Positions 24,424-37,184 of a stretch of DNA of 64,000 nucleotides are shown here, piece by piece. Source of the stretch: Pyricularia pennisetigena. Taxonomy: Eukaryota > Ascomycota > Sordariomycetes > Magnaporthales > Pyriculariaceae. The notes beneath the pieces are model-generated. The model saw nothing but the letters and a program-made list of their open reading frames with translations, was not told the origin of the DNA and did not search any database. Numbering within the stretch: position 1 is the first letter of the stretch; every line of letters begins with the position of its first letter. The position numbers and the translations under genes were made by a program. The stretch spans positions 1,612,001 to 1,676,000 of the forward strand of contig NW_021940918.1 in the NCBI RefSeq assembly GCF_004337985.1, in the 5' to 3' direction.

Positions 24424-27400
24424 CCTTCACCGGACCACCCGAATTCTAAGCTCGCAACGTCTGTTCAATCGACAATGGACGGGGTTACGGATTGCGGACC
24501 GCGACTCGGGCCAAACGGGATCTGCTGTGGGCTAGCTTGCAAGGCTAGGTAGCTAATTGATTAATTTCATACTTCTCCTGGTGGGAACACAAGCATCTCA
24601 GCCACTCAAAAAGCATCGAATCGCATTCATCACAGAACAAGCTGCTGGAGAAATAAAATAACTCTTTGACCGGTGCGGCGGGTGGCTTGTTATGGTGAGA
24701 ATGCCCTGAAACAGCATGGGCAACGTACTTTGAGGGAAAAGCAATTACCTACTTTAGGGGCTTGACCTCGCGACGTCATTGTCCCAGCTTCCGTTCGTCC
24801 CATCTAACCGAGCAAACACAAAATCAAGTTGGCTTCCATTTTTGTCAGCATATTCCGTAGTGTGTACAGCTCTTTCGTATTGTCCAGGCATCATATATTT
24901 CTCCCTCGCCCTTTCCATTCCCCGGTCAGCTAAAAATAGTTCAGAATACAGAGTAGTATTTTCCCACCTGTATGTTTTCTTTATACTGCGTAAACGTCGC
25001 AATCCCCATCACCAATGTTGCGAAGTAGCCGTATTAAGGGGATGTTGGTGGGGTGCGGCGTTACAATTCAAGTCATGGTCAAATTGTCGATACCACCTGA
25101 TGAGATAGATAATCGCCAAGTTCTCACTCAGAAGAACGGCGGACAGCTTCCGCTGCAAATAAGCGAGCCACTGAACAAACGTGCAACGGTTGTCCCGCAT
25201 CTGCCAGCCTGGTGCACACTAATGACCATTTGTTAACCGCCAGTTTTTCTAGCCAGCCACTACTACTGATATTAGTGTTGGGACCAAGCATGATGGATAA
25301 TCTAACCACGTACGAATTACGTGCCTATCCGTGGCCACTTTTTGGTAATAGGTAACATCCATCCGCCTGATAGATACACAAACGCCCGCCCGCAGCCTTG
25401 AAAGTCGTGATTATCAACATGGTGTAATATAATTTGATTCGATTTGGAACCACGACTACGCAGGTTCGGATGTCAAGCTAGAGGCAGATACGCTCTAAAG
25501 GATCAAGTACATACAATGCCATGCTAACTCGACATGTCCCGGAGAATAATGATAATAATATTAATCGATTGTCGAATTCATCAATACTCACCTCGAAGCT
25601 CAGCTTTCGTCTGTATGTGGGCGCACCGTGATTCTCGTTCATCTAAATCGCGACAGGACCCTGCGGTATCATGCATTAGTTTGGTGGACTGTCTGTCATG
25701 CCGGTCAACACGGGGCTGTTACTGTTGAATAGTCTCCCTCACCGATACCTTGGAGCAAATCACGTCTGTCCGCTTTTTTGAACGCCCTTACCAGCAGAGC
25801 TACCAGAAGGGCCTGGGGGCTAGGCAGAGACTAGCTGCTAGTCTAGAAAAAAGAACAAAAACAAAACGCACACATGCGCGCGCCAACGAAACATGTGTGT
25901 GGTGGCACGCAGCGCAAACGTGGGCTGCACGTCAGTTGCTCTGGAAGGCGGGCCGCTCCCCGGACGCAAGAGCGGGATGGAAGACCGCAATAGGTTCTAT
26001 TGCGCATTCTTCGAAGCCGTTGATGATGGCAACCACCCTCAAAATTACGTACCGGACAAAAATATTTATTGTTTTTCTTTTCCTGTCACTCTCTCCCCCT
26101 TTTCTTCTCTTCTCGTTTTGACGCTGCTAGCGCATCTCTTCGTCTGGTCTTTTAAACTTTCTACGTTATTAAAAATAACAATAATTGTAAGTTGGGAACG
26201 GCTGTAGAGTCATCTCATCTATTGCCTGGTAATAGGAAGGGAAAAAAACATGCTAGCCTATCAAAAGCAAGCTTGCAGAATAATGCTAAGGTGCTGGCGA
26301 CACAAGTCAAACCTATCAGACCTGCGAAATGTTTCAATGTGGCAGGGAAAAAACGACACTGATTATGAATCGGCATGCTCAATCCATAATAGTTCGGGGT
26401 GAGGGGAATTGCGTATGGGCGGGTGTATTTTTATAGTGTTCTGCACATCTGCCCGTATGCTCAAATCTGATATGAGCCCTTGTACTAAGTCTGAGTCTAG
26501 GTGCATTCTTAAACCCTCGTTACCTAGGTACCTATATGTTCACCAAGGATTGAACGCCTCTCATGTGACGATCTTAGGGCTGGCCTTGCCCACTCAAGAC
26601 CTATGGGTCGTATTGATTCACTACCTTATCTTGGGTATATCATCGCCACTTCTCTGCAGTGATGCATGATGCACCCGACATGCTGACATATTAATATGTG
26701 GTAGCACGATAATAATCTTGCATAGATGAACCTTCTGAGCTACTGCAGTGCCAGGTTACTGATCGGTTCAAGAAATGATTTGCACTAATCAAGGCCACCT
26801 ATATCGAGATGAGCGTCAGCTACATGAACAGAAAGATCTACAAGCAAAGAGTGAGGCTTGGACCAGAGCCTTTTTGTGGCACCCTAACGATAGCTATCGT
26901 GACAAACCAACATGCTTGAGCTAGGTGGTCTCCTGGATGGAATCTCGGTCTGGCAGCTCACACAAATCCATATCTCTCTCTCACACTCAAGCCAACCGCA
27001 GGGGTAAGCTTCGTGGTGGGGTTTGTGGAGGTGGGGCAGAGGCTCAAAGCTAGGCTGTGACTGGTTCTCGCTGCAGGTGCCAATTGAACAAGATCCCTGC
27101 ACAAGTTCGGGAGGACACCACAATCAATCGACTTTATCGAGAAACTTCGTCAACGCTACAACTGCAACGCTGTCCTTCTTCCCAACGGCTCACTTGGATC
27201 CATTCATTGATTCTGGTAACGACTTCGTCTGTTAATGACATCTATCGTACTCTGACTTATCAAAGTCCAGATTCTCGGCTGGCCCTTTACCATACCAGTT
27301 GCATACGCTGTTACCCGTCATCATCTCTTGAGTCGCAACATCATGTTCTAAATCCCGAGCCACACGCATCTCGACCCTCGCCTCACTTCTGACTGCCTGC

Positions 27401-27548
27401 CTGCCTGATATCACGACTTAGAGGTATGCAGACGCAAACTTATTCAGTCTGGTCCATGTCTTACCCCACATACATGCAATGCAGCCAGCCTGCAAGTCAA
27501 AGTTCGAAGCTTCACGCACTTGGTGTCAAAAATGGCCCAGGAATAAAA

Positions 27549-27556
27549 TATAAAAA
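27549..27556 (+). promoter_or_regulatory. Candidate TATA box of SCP160
   Basis: TATAAAAA about 168 nt before the SCP160 start codon, followed by C-rich leader sequence. Supported by motif and position only. Confidence 0.35.
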
Positions 27557-27716
27557 CCCTCCCGAGCAAAACACCCCAAAAGCTTACACGCTTCCAAGTT
27601 CCTACCCCGCTTACTCGCTTTTTCTTTATCCTCTCGAGACTGAGAATGACTAAAAACTCTTGAATCCATAGTTTATCGGTCTCCAGCAACCGAATATCCG
27701 CTACCCATCCGCCGCC

Positions 27717-30700
27717 ATGTCCTCCGCTACCGCTTCCGATCGGGTCGACCTCGACCAAAGCACCTCGCTCGCCGACCAGCTTCGCCAGAAGCATTCGGTT
27801 ACCATTGAAGATGCTGAGGACCCTGATCTCCCTGTCCCAACATTGAAGCAAAAGTCCGAGTATGGTCAGTCGAAAAGCCTGGACACCAAGTCCCATGAGC
27901 TGTTCCCCGAGCTTGGCGGCCCCAAGAAAGCCAACTCGGGAGCTGCCCCCATCTGGAACGCCAAAGGCCCTGCCGATGTCCATGGTGGCAGCTATGCCAA
28001 CGGCGGCTCCGAATCTTCCAAGGGTGGCCCTCCATCACTGTCTATCCCCGGTCGCAATGTCGCACACGTACTCTTGGAACCCCAACAGGTTATGCCCCGT
28101 TCGCAGCTCAAGCGGCCTATCCCGGATATTCTCAAGGACTTGAACCGTAAATCTCGCGCCAATGTGTCAATGCTTACCGCTCCGAACGGACGCCTTCGCT
28201 TCGAGGCAACTGGTCCTTCTGATGTTGCCAACCAGGCATTGAGGGAACTTGTGCAGCAGATCGGCGCCAAGGTGAGTAATTTTACCCGAGCCAAAGCTTT
28301 CCCGGCAGATCCGAGTAGCTTCTTTGTGCTGATTTGAACCGAAATGTGTTTTGTCTCTAGCAAACCGTGACAGTCCCTATTCCCCAGTCTGTAAGGCCGC
28401 ATATTATCGGAAAACAGGGTGCGACAATCAAGTCTTTACAAGAGAGGACTGGAGCACGTATCCAGTTGCCCAAGGACAACAATGCTCAACCTGTCGACGA
28501 CGATGATGAAGCCATGGTCGATGTCGTGATTGAGGGGAACGCTGTCTCGGCCCGCGCTGCACAAGACGCTATCTTGAACATCGCAAAGGAGCGCTCTGCC
28601 AACGTGACCACGAAACTGAAGAACATCCCCGCCGAGTTCTACCCCTTCCTCTCTCGTGAATTACAGCTGGGCGATGATGTGATTGTTCGCATACCCCCGC
28701 ACCAGCCTTTCACAACGCAGCCGCCGCCGCCACCAACCATGGGCCAACGCCCCACGTTCAACCCGGCACCCGTGGAGAACTTGATACAGGTGGCTGGTGA
28801 GCGCGCTGCAGTCCAGGCTGCACGTGCAGAGATTGAGCGTATTGCTGAACAGCTGCACCAGCAGCTGGAGCTGGAACAAGCCTCAATCCAGCGGGGAAGA
28901 CATCAGTTCATCATTGGAGAACGAGGATTGCCAGCCGAAGAGTTCTTCAACGAAACTGGCTGCACGATAGTCATGCCTGTGGATGGTGAGGATGATGTCG
29001 TCACCATCATTGGCCCGCAGAACAAGGTACAGAACGGCATGGAGCGTGCCATGGATCTGGCCATGAACATGCAGATGTCGAACCTGGACATCTCGCGCTT
29101 CCACCGCCAAGCACCAGGAGGTGCCTCAGCCCACGCACGTAACGTAACGCGTTACCTTCGCCAAAGGCGGGAAATCCAGCGCCTTGAAGAGCAGCACAAT
29201 ACCCACATCAACACCCCTTATACCCAGGACGGTGCTTTGCCCTGGGAGCTCTATGCTCGTGACGGCAAGAACGCGATCCGCGCTCAGTCGGAAATCAAGG
29301 GTCTTGTTGACAGTCACCCTCCCTCCCGCATGGCTACTGTCCCTGTCGATCCCTTCTTCCATACCTATCTCAAGAAAGAGGTCAACAAGAACCTCAAGGA
29401 GACGTATGGCGTCAACATGGTCGTTCCAGAGACTTCCGAGGCTGGTGCGCCAGTTCTCTTGGTATTCGAAGAGGTCGCTCCTTTCGACGCGCCCTACCAA
29501 GTGCCTCGCAATGCACCATCTCAGGCTGAAATTCGTCAGTTCCAAGAGGGTCTTCGCGCGGCAGAGAAGCACCTCCTCGATATCATTAGGCAACAAGAAG
29601 AAATACTGACACATCCCATCGAGGTGCCGCAGAAGTAAGTTGAGCACTGTGCCGTGCACGTAAGTGAGGAGAGAGAGCGACGTTGGGATGCTAACAAGAG
29701 ACCTGCCAGATTCCACGAAAAGCTCAAGCGGTTTATCAAGGCTGAACAGCAGAAGAGGCCCGAAGACCAGATTCCCCTCAGAGTGTCCAGCATCGGTCAA
29801 ACGGTCATTCTCCGTGGGCCCAAGACCCCTGTGGAAAAGCTTGCTGCCAAAATCGACGCCTGGGTGGCCCAGGAGACAGAGGATGAGAAGGAACGTGGCT
29901 TTACTCTTGATTTCGAATTCCCTCAAAAGTTTGCCAACCACCTTATTGGCAAGGGCGGCAGCAACATCAGGGAGCTCAAGGAGAGGTTCGACGTTGATAT
30001 TCAGGTTGACAATGGCAAGGTCGAGGTCAAGGGACCAAAGGCAAAGGCCGAAGCTGCCAAGTCTCACATTCTCTCTTTGGGTCGTCAGCTCGCAGATGAG
30101 ACTACCCACATTCTCAAGATTGACCCCAAGTTCCACAGGGAGCTGATTGGGGCACAGGGTGCACAAATCAACCGTCTGCAAACTCGGTACAAGGTGTTGA
30201 TCTTCTTTCCACGCTCGGCCAAGCCGGCCAAGGATGACGACTCGGCTGGTGATGCTGGCAGCGAAGCTGGCGCCAAGCCACGCAGACAACAAGCACCCGA
30301 CGAAGTCATAATCCGAGGACCTAAAAGGGGCGCAGACGAGGCTCGGGATGAGATTTTGTCACTGGTGCAATACCTCAAGGACAATTCGTTCACGGCTACC
30401 ATCACTGTGCAACAGAAGCAGCTCCCCCACTTCATCGGCTCTGGAGGATCAAACATGGATGCCTTGCGCCAGCAGACGGGAGCCAAGATCGATATTCCTA
30501 ACGGCAGGGACACCCCCGACTCTACTGTTGAGATACTCATCAAGGGTACAAAGTCTCAGGTTGCTGCTGCCAAGAAGATTCTCGAGGAGAAGAAGTCTGT
30601 CTTTGATGACACTGTCGTGAGGGAGGTTGAAGTCGACAGGAAGTTCCACAAGTCGCTTATTGGACCTGGCGGTAAGTATCAACTTTGACTTGATTTGAAC

Positions 30701-31714
30701 AACCCACCTGGATCGAGCTACTGACCATATTCTTCTTAATCAGGCTCAACACTTCGTGATATTGTTGTGGCGGCGGGCGGTTCCGATGACCGTCGTGAGC
30801 TTGCTCGTACCGTTCGGTTCCCTAAGCAGGATTCGGAGGGCAACACGATCAAGATCGAAGGCCGCACCGAGGTTGTTGAGAAGATCCTCGCCAAGATCCA
30901 GGAGATTGTGTCCCAACGCGAAAGCCAGGTCTCGGATGTGATCGACGTCCCCGTCGAGAAGCATAGGACACTGATTGGTCGTGGTGGAGATGTCAAGCGA
31001 CAAATGGAGAACAAGTTCAAGGTATCCATCGACATCCCCAAGCAGGGCGATGGCAAGACGGATGTCAAGATCTCTGGTCAACCATCGGACGTGAACGCGG
31101 CCAAGGAGCACATTCTGTCCCTGATCAAGGAGCAGCAGGGCGAGACTGTCGAAGTCCCTCGCAACCTGCACCACTCAGTGTCCGGGGGTGGTCAGTTCTT
31201 CCGTAAGCTTCGCAACGACCTTCAAGTGACTGTCGACCACGCAGGTCACCAGGTGCCTCCTAGGCCCAGCCAACAGACTCGCTCTAATGGCGGTGGCGCC
31301 CTGCCTCTGATTACGGACGAGCCCGATGCCAACGCGCACTCGTGGCATGTCGTGGAGGCCAACACATCCGGATCCGACGAGGATGGCACAATCCCTTGGG
31401 TGTTCCGTGGCTCGGAGGAGAACGTCGAGAAGGCCAAGAAGCTCTTCGAGGCTGCCTTGGCCCAGGCCAAGAAGCCCAGCGCTACCGGATATCTTACCTT
31501 GTCGGACCCTCGCACTTATAGATTTGTCATTGGCCAGGGCGGTAGCAAGGTCAACCAGATCCGCAAGCAGAGCGGCTGTAGCATAACCGTGCCCAAGCAG
31601 GGTAGCGACGACCCCATCGAGGTCGTGGGAACCAGGGAAGGGGTTGAGAAGGCCAAGGATTTGATCCTGGCTGCCGTCGAAGAAGGCTCGCGTGGTCCCG
31701 CAGGTAGGGATTAA
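27717..31714 (+). CDS. SCP160: Multi-KH RNA-binding protein, Scp160/vigilin
   Basis: Polysome- and ER-associated RNA-binding protein of the vigilin family, involved in mRNA translation and ploidy maintenance in yeast (family knowledge). Four exons: 27717-28271, 28361-29634, 29710-30671 and 30744-31714; introns 89, 75 and 72 nt with GTGAGT or GTAAGT donors; 1253 residues. A disordered N-terminus of about 110 residues is followed by repeated KH domains. I count about nine GxxG-type loops: GKQG, GERG, GKGG, GAQG, GSGG, GPGG (split by intron 3), GRGG, a degenerate SGGG and GQGG. Several early repeats lack a canonical loop, as is normal in this family. Length matches yeast and animal vigilins. It shares a 4.5 kb divergent spacer with STE20. 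The long opposite-strand frame over exons 2-3 is a codon-bias shadow. Confidence 0.94.
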
Positions 31715-32284
31715 GAGCACCACCGGCAAATTCAAATTGAAGACGATAGCGCATGGTGATGAATAAGAGGCCGACAGGTCAAAATCAGAAACAGAAAAAA
31801 AAAAAAAAAGAGCAAACCATTCGAAGTTGTGACGTATATATGAATGACACCGAGGCACAGAAAAGGCGGGAGTCGGTTACGAACAAGGACGATTGGGTTG
31901 GTAGTGGCTCAAGGCTGTGGTTAGGTCATGAGAAAAGTAATCTAGACGTTGCTCAAATCGGTTCAATCTGCCTTTTGTTCCAAAAGATAGAAAGTACCAT
32001 GCATGGTCTGTATAATTCTTTAAAGATGCCGAATCTACTAGAGAGATGCTTTATAATCTTTTTTATTTTATTTTTTTACTGTATGCCAGTTAAGCAGTAA
32101 TGTTAATAAAAGCAAAAGCATCTGTCTGGTCGCAATACCAGGTTGTAAAGAAATACCACCGTAAGGAAAAAAAAAAAAAAAAGAAAAAAAGAAATCTGCC
32201 GCACATCCATAGTTTGATGGAAAAATCACTTTCATTTTCGCTTGCTTGTCAAAACCCAAAGCCTCAAAAAGAAAATGAAGAAAT
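31715..32284. other. Convergent 3' flank of SCP160
   Basis: Contains the 3' UTR of SCP160 with A tracts at about 31795-31809 and 32167-32190. No coding frame is supported. Confidence 0.5.
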
Positions 32285-32733
32285 CTAGTTCCCGCTGTCC
32301 TTTGCGCCGCCGCCACCAGGCGGGGTCCGACTCCTCGCCTCGTGCTGCTCCTCGACACGCTTCAGAAACTCCTCGGGTATTCTGGCCTCGAATTCGAGTA
32401 CGCGCTGCCTGAGCCACTCGGAGACGGTGGGAATCCTGGCCTCCCAGCCGTCGCGCAGCAGCCGCCTCCATTCCTCAGGGACCTCGACCTGGATGCCGCG
32501 CTGCTGGGCACCCATCTGGTATAGGCCTATCATGGATTCGAGGAGCAATGCGGCCCCCTGCTCGGCGCCGGGCGTCCCGGCGAGCGCGTCGGCGCCCGGC
32601 CCGAGGAGCGGCACTGATAGGCCTGCTGCTGCTGCTGCTGCCGCTGCTGCTCCTTGCCCCACCTGTCCCTGTGCTCCCCCTATGCTCTGCAGGCCGGGGA
32701 GGACTAATGATTCTATGGCCTCGCTCAACTTGT
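32285..32733 (-). CDS. Unidentified ORF, probable 3' exon of a small gene
   Basis: I do not recognise this protein. A frame of about 149 codons runs to a stop at 32285. It has no ATG before residue ~80, so the ATG probably lies in an upstream exon within 32734-33097; a usable acceptor (ATCATAG) lies at 32734-32740. The reading contains an LSEAIESLV helix, a nine-alanine run, a Gly/Pro-rich linker, a charged amphipathic block (VPEEWRRLLRDGWEARIPT, then EWLRQRVLEFEARIPEEFLKRVEEQ) and a Gly-rich tail. The strongly patterned charged helices favour real coding sequence over chance. Without the first exon the model is incomplete; an alternative is a short protein from the internal Met of MIGLYQ. 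It lies between the tails of SCP160 and CTR86. Confidence 0.4.
32623..32652 (-). repeat. CTG/CAG-type trinucleotide repeat coding poly-Ala
   Basis: Six perfect CTG units on the plus strand followed by CCG-CTG-CTG variants. Read on the minus strand in the ORF frame it gives a nine-alanine run. Confidence 0.8.
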
Positions 32734-33097
32734 TCCTATGATTCAACGCGGGTAAGAATAAGAATGTTGTTTTGTCTTTGGATGTGATGAAATGACAAGA
32801 GGGTTTTGGTAGCAAGCGAAGTGACGGCAAGCATCATTTCCCCCTCTTTTTTTCTTTTTGTTTTTTTTTTTTTTTTTCCATCACATAGCAGCGTCGGTAT
32901 CGACACGAGGTACAACGACAGAAATTGTGTGGGCGACCGCGAAAGGATGAGAAGAGAATAAGAAAAAAGGCATAATACTTGGCAGAATGATTTTTTTTCT
33001 TTTTTTTTTTCGGGTTCTCGTGGGATGTGATCAGACGAAAGACAAGAAAAAAAAAAAAAAAAAAAAAAGAATCAAAGTTTTCCATACGAGTAAGCCC
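32734..33097. other. Spacer with A/T tracts, CTR86 3' flank
   Basis: Very rich in homopolymers: T run about 32861-32878, T-rich 32991-33010 and 22 A at 33047-33068. It must hold the start of the small minus-strand gene if that gene is real, plus the CTR86 terminator. I could not settle a first exon. Confidence 0.45.
33047..33068. repeat. Poly-A tract, 22 nt
   Basis: Second-longest homopolymer in the window, just downstream of the CTR86 stop codon. Confidence 0.9.
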
Positions 33098-36000
33098 TTA
33101 CATGTATTCTCTATCAGCATCGTTGGAAGGCCTTGGCGGCCCGGCTGTGGCAGGAGCAGCAGCAGCAGGCTGCGGGGCTGAGCGAGTAGGCAGACCTGTC
33201 GAAGAAGAAGCAGCGACCAGTTCTGGCGCATCTTTTGCCTCTCCAGACTTTGGAGCGTTGGCGGCATTTCCAGCAGGCGGCGTATAGGCTTGGACTTTGA
33301 CTTTGACCTCTCCCTCGATGCCATCGATGCGCACAGTCGTGACCTCGCCGGGCTTGGGCTTGCCGTTATTCGTCGGGGCAGATTTTGCATTGGCAGCAGT
33401 TGGTGGTGGAGGAGAGGCAGCTGCAGCACTTTGATTGCTTGCTGCCGCTTTGGCCCTCGCCTCGCCATCCTCAGCCTCTTTCACCTTGACCAGATTGTTG
33501 ACAAATTGGTTGGCTTCCACGCCGCCATCGAGAAGCCACTTGAGGCAAAGCTGGACTCTCTCGCGAGCAAACCGGTTGTTGTCATCGTAAAGACTAGAAT
33601 TGAGGAGCGCGGGCATGCCGTTGTACTGAACCACCTTCTTCTGCACAATCTCGTTTCCTGGTGTTGTCTTGCCAGGAGGGGGCTGGAGAAGAGCTGCAAG
33701 CAGCGCAAGTACCTGACACTTGACCTCAGGCCATGGGTATTTGTATGCTGCTTCCTGGCCGGGAGGCACAACTGGTGGGGTGGGGGGCGGCGGGTGGCCA
33801 TCAAGATCATCGTCCCCGTTGGCATGGGCGTGGGGGGGATGAGGCATTGCCGGTGAGGCGGAGCCAGTCGTATTGGGGCTATGGCCGGCCATGGCAGGCA
33901 TCGAAACCAGTGGCTTCTTTTCCACGGCTCTCTCTAGGTTCCTCAAAAGTGTTACCAGCTCGTATGTGGCATCCCACTCGATCAGTTTGGTGCGAAGCTC
34001 GTAGTCTTCGGCGGCGGTGATGAGGAAGTCAAGGAACTGAGCCAAACCGTCCTTGGCTCTCTCCATGTCCCAGTTGTCCACGGGGAAATCGGCCTCGTGG
34101 ATCTCGCGCTCTCTTATGTGCGCTTGTATAACCATGAGGGCGAGGCACTCGGGCACGATTCGACTGCGGAAGTTGATGAAGAGGAAGTGTAAGAGGCGAA
34201 TGCGGTTGTCAGCCACGTGCTTTTCGGCCGGGGACTCGGGCGCCGGAGCGTTTTTGGGTTGTGTGCGGTACATGTGATTGATAAGACGGAGGAGAACCGT
34301 CTGAGCAGGCGAAGTGATGTCTTTTGGAATGCGCAGGGCCTTCCATGTGTAAGGAAGGAGGGCATTATGGTGGAGAGCCTCGACAATTTGCGTCGTGATC
34401 TGGAAGATCAGAGATGCCTCATCCTTCTCCCAGACGGCGATGAAGACCAGCATCTCCCTAAGAAGGCTTTTGCCACACTCCAGAGCGATGAACATGCGAC
34501 ACCTGGTCCGTTGTCTGTTTTCGTACGGGGCAAGACTGTTGACCGTGTCTACCATGCATGATTTGACAATCATATGGAGCGCCTCGATTTGCTTGGGATC
34601 GAGAATGTTGGGGATTTCAGTGAGCAGGCCGGTCATCGGCCCATCCCCATAGGATTCGGCGTCGTCATCCCCCTCATCACCCTCCTCTTCCTCGTCCTCT
34701 TCGTTCATGTCCTCGACATAACCCTGAACGAGGCTGCGCGAGTCATCCCTGGGCCCGTCGTGGATAGAACCTTCAGCCTCGGGCTCGAGGTCCTCTTCGC
34801 CCTCGACCTCGGCATACTCAAAGCTGCCCTCGTCGTCATCCTCATAGTCCCCCTCCCGATAAGCGGTGTACTGGTTGAGGAGGTTTACCTTGCAAGCCTC
34901 GGCGCGCTTTTGGGCAAACTCAACAGAAGGCATTGGGACTCTCCACTCCGAGTAGTTCTCGTCTCGAGCTCTGGTCCACCACATGTCTATCTCATGTGAG
35001 ACACGCCCATACGCCTTGTCCTGCTCGAACTTGTCCGGCTCCTGCTCGTTCCAGACAGGTTCGGTGGTAGGGTGTGGGTGCACGACGCGGGCTTTGTATA
35101 CCTCATCCTCTAGCCAGTTGCATGCCCATGGGCCTATCTGAGGCAGCAACCCGGGCGGCGCATGGGCTTGCTTCTCGTGATAGTCCTTGAGAAGAGCACG
35201 GGCTTTTTCACACATTGTGACGTTGCGCTCAATCCAGTGCCACACTTCAGTTTTGGCCACTTCAATGCGGAAATCCGTCTCATCGTCGTCGGCGGTTGAA
35301 TCGTCCTCGAACAAAACGTGATACCAGAATGACATCTTGTTGCGGTCGTTTTTGGCTGTCCAGTTGTGGGCCTGCTGGAGAGAAGTGACCATCAACTTTT
35401 TGTCTTGGATGGCTGTTAGTACAAAGCGAACCGGGCAACGACGGAGAGTGTGTGCATCCCCTGAAATTAACAGAACTTACAGAGTTCAGTTATCTCGGAT
35501 AGCCTTAGCTTCGAGACGTCATCCAGCCCTTCGGCATCACATCCCTTGCTGGTGACGTTGACGCAAAGGGTGATTGTTTGATAGACCATCTGGTCAAACT
35601 GAACTGCGGTGCAGATGTCCTGGGGGACCTCAGGTTCCGAGGTGACCAACAGGTTGCGGGCAATATGCATCAGCTTGTTAAGCAGCTGCAAGTCTTCCTT
35701 CAACAAGGCATAGTTCTTGAGGATCAGACCCGTGCTTTCTCGGGTGTCCATGTCCTTGTCAAGAGCGCTGGACCCAACGGAGCGCTTGCTCAACGTCGGG
35801 ATGGCGGATGCAAATATCTTGCAGAGATACATCCATATGCTCACGTTCTTGGACAGAGCCTCGCTAGTAGACAAGTAGTCAGCATAAGCCAAGCGTTCAC
35901 TACACTTTACCGAGCTCGAAGACTAATAAGATAAAAAAAAAAAATCCACACTTACCGGACGTCCTTGTACGTATGGGTTTTCTCTAGAGTCTTGGCGACC

Positions 36001-36170
36001 ATGCTCGTAACCTTGACCGAAGTTTGGGGGCCCATGAGGGGCGACTCAGAGTAGTGACCCTCCAGGCATATCAGGACGCCGTGGAAACATCGCTCCTCGA
36101 TGGTCTCATTTGAATGGGAACTGATGCGGTCCACGGGGGGCACACTGCTGCCCATGGCCACAGGCGGCAT
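33098..36170 (-). CDS. CTR86: Ctr86/ataxin-10 family protein
   Basis: Fungal member of the Ctr86/ataxin-10 helical-repeat family; yeast Ctr86 is essential but its biochemical role is poorly defined. Three exons on the minus strand: 36170-35956, 35899-35481 and 35412-33098, with introns of 56 and 68 nt (donors GTAAGT; second branch site TACTAAC), giving 982 residues. Most of the protein is helical. A highly acidic insert lies near residues 400-460 (EGDYEDDDEGSFEYAEVE, then NEEDEEEEGDEGDDDAES). The ataxin-10-like C-terminal repeat is visible as GMPALLNSSLYDDNNRFARE, followed by helices. The last ~120 residues are Ala/Pro-rich and low complexity. The family call rests on the DDNNRFARE-type repeat and overall layout, so it is probable and not certain. 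Divergent from the MTAP gene. Confidence 0.68.
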
Positions 36171-37184
36171 TGTAACCGGTCAATAGCCGGACGCTGCGGA
36201 CCAAGAAAAGATCGAGCAGTTTGTCAAATATAAAGGCTGAGCAGTATTGCGGTTGCTATGGCTTAAGTTGTAGTATGTTGGTGAGGTACTGGTTTTTATC
36301 GGGCTTTCTTTTTCTTGTCCTCTTCACAACAGACAAGGATTATACTCTGAGCAAAAACATGTAGACCGGCGGCCAACTTGGGATTTACTATCTGCCGTTG
36401 ATGGCAACCAAGACTTGAATTTAATTTTCGCCGTGTGGGTCCAGCACTTCCGAAGCATTGCTGTGGAGTGGGGCTTTTTGCCTGCGTGTCTTGTGCCTAG
36501 CGATCACTGGAAAATAACGACTGTGTTAAGGCGGGGTAGAAAACAACACCCGATTACAGCGTTGTGATTCTAGGGGGAAATCCAATATGGCAAAACATAG
36601 ACCAAGTCAAAAAGAAAAAGGGGAAAAAAGCTTATTTTGTTTCAGCCGATGGCATGAATCTACAGCTCCAGTCAGGGTCTAAAAGACAATGTAAAACATA
36701 GCATCTGATGATTGCTTCAGATGTGCCTGCCACCTAGAAACACAGCACATTGACAATGGACCTGCGCGCCTGTCAGTCGCACTTTTGCCCATGAGCCCTT
36801 GGAAAGAACAGTGTTACAGTTGAGCTGGAATCAAATACTTGTTCCCATGATTATGCATTTTAAATGCCAACTATATAAGAAAAAAAAAAAAAAACCAAGT
36901 ATCTAGCCACCTGGGTACTCAAAAGTGTACGTAAGATTCCAAGACGAAGACATACCTCGTAGGGACATGGCTGTGGAGCCTAACAAGATTGTGTCATGCT
37001 GCTAAATCACTCTATTTTCCCTTTATCGCAGCTGCATGTAATCAACCTTGACAAATCACGCTCTTTGAAAATTGCGTTATAAAAAGTCAGAGGCCATCGC
37101 AATAGAGAACCGGACCCTCAACTGAAAGTGGAAGATACTCACATTCTTCATCTCATCACTTGAGAAAGTTGAAAATCTCGCGAA
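36171..37184. other. Divergent promoter region CTR86/MEU1
   Basis: About 1 kb with no coding frame. An A tract at 36880-36894 and a TATA-like box at 37078 close to the MEU1 start are the only signals I see. Confidence 0.5.
37078..37085 (+). promoter_or_regulatory. Candidate TATA box of MEU1
   Basis: TATAAAAA about 107 nt upstream of the MEU1 start codon, a normal fungal distance. No transcript evidence. Confidence 0.4.

Larger units (their letters stand above)
23233..27716. other. 4.5 kb divergent intergenic region STE20/SCP160
   Basis: Promoters and leaders of two divergent genes. No ORF here shows a domain or acceptable exon structure. A GA-rich stretch running into 20 A residues is at about 24388-24423. 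AT-rich DNA predominates at 25000-26800, and CT-rich leader-like sequence precedes SCP160. Long upstream regions fit regulated genes, but I cannot exclude noncoding RNAs. Confidence 0.5.

Noticed and set aside
29126..30292. 388-codon minus-strand open frame over SCP160
   Set aside because: Antisense to KH-domain exons and crosses a well-supported intron; no recognisable motifs.
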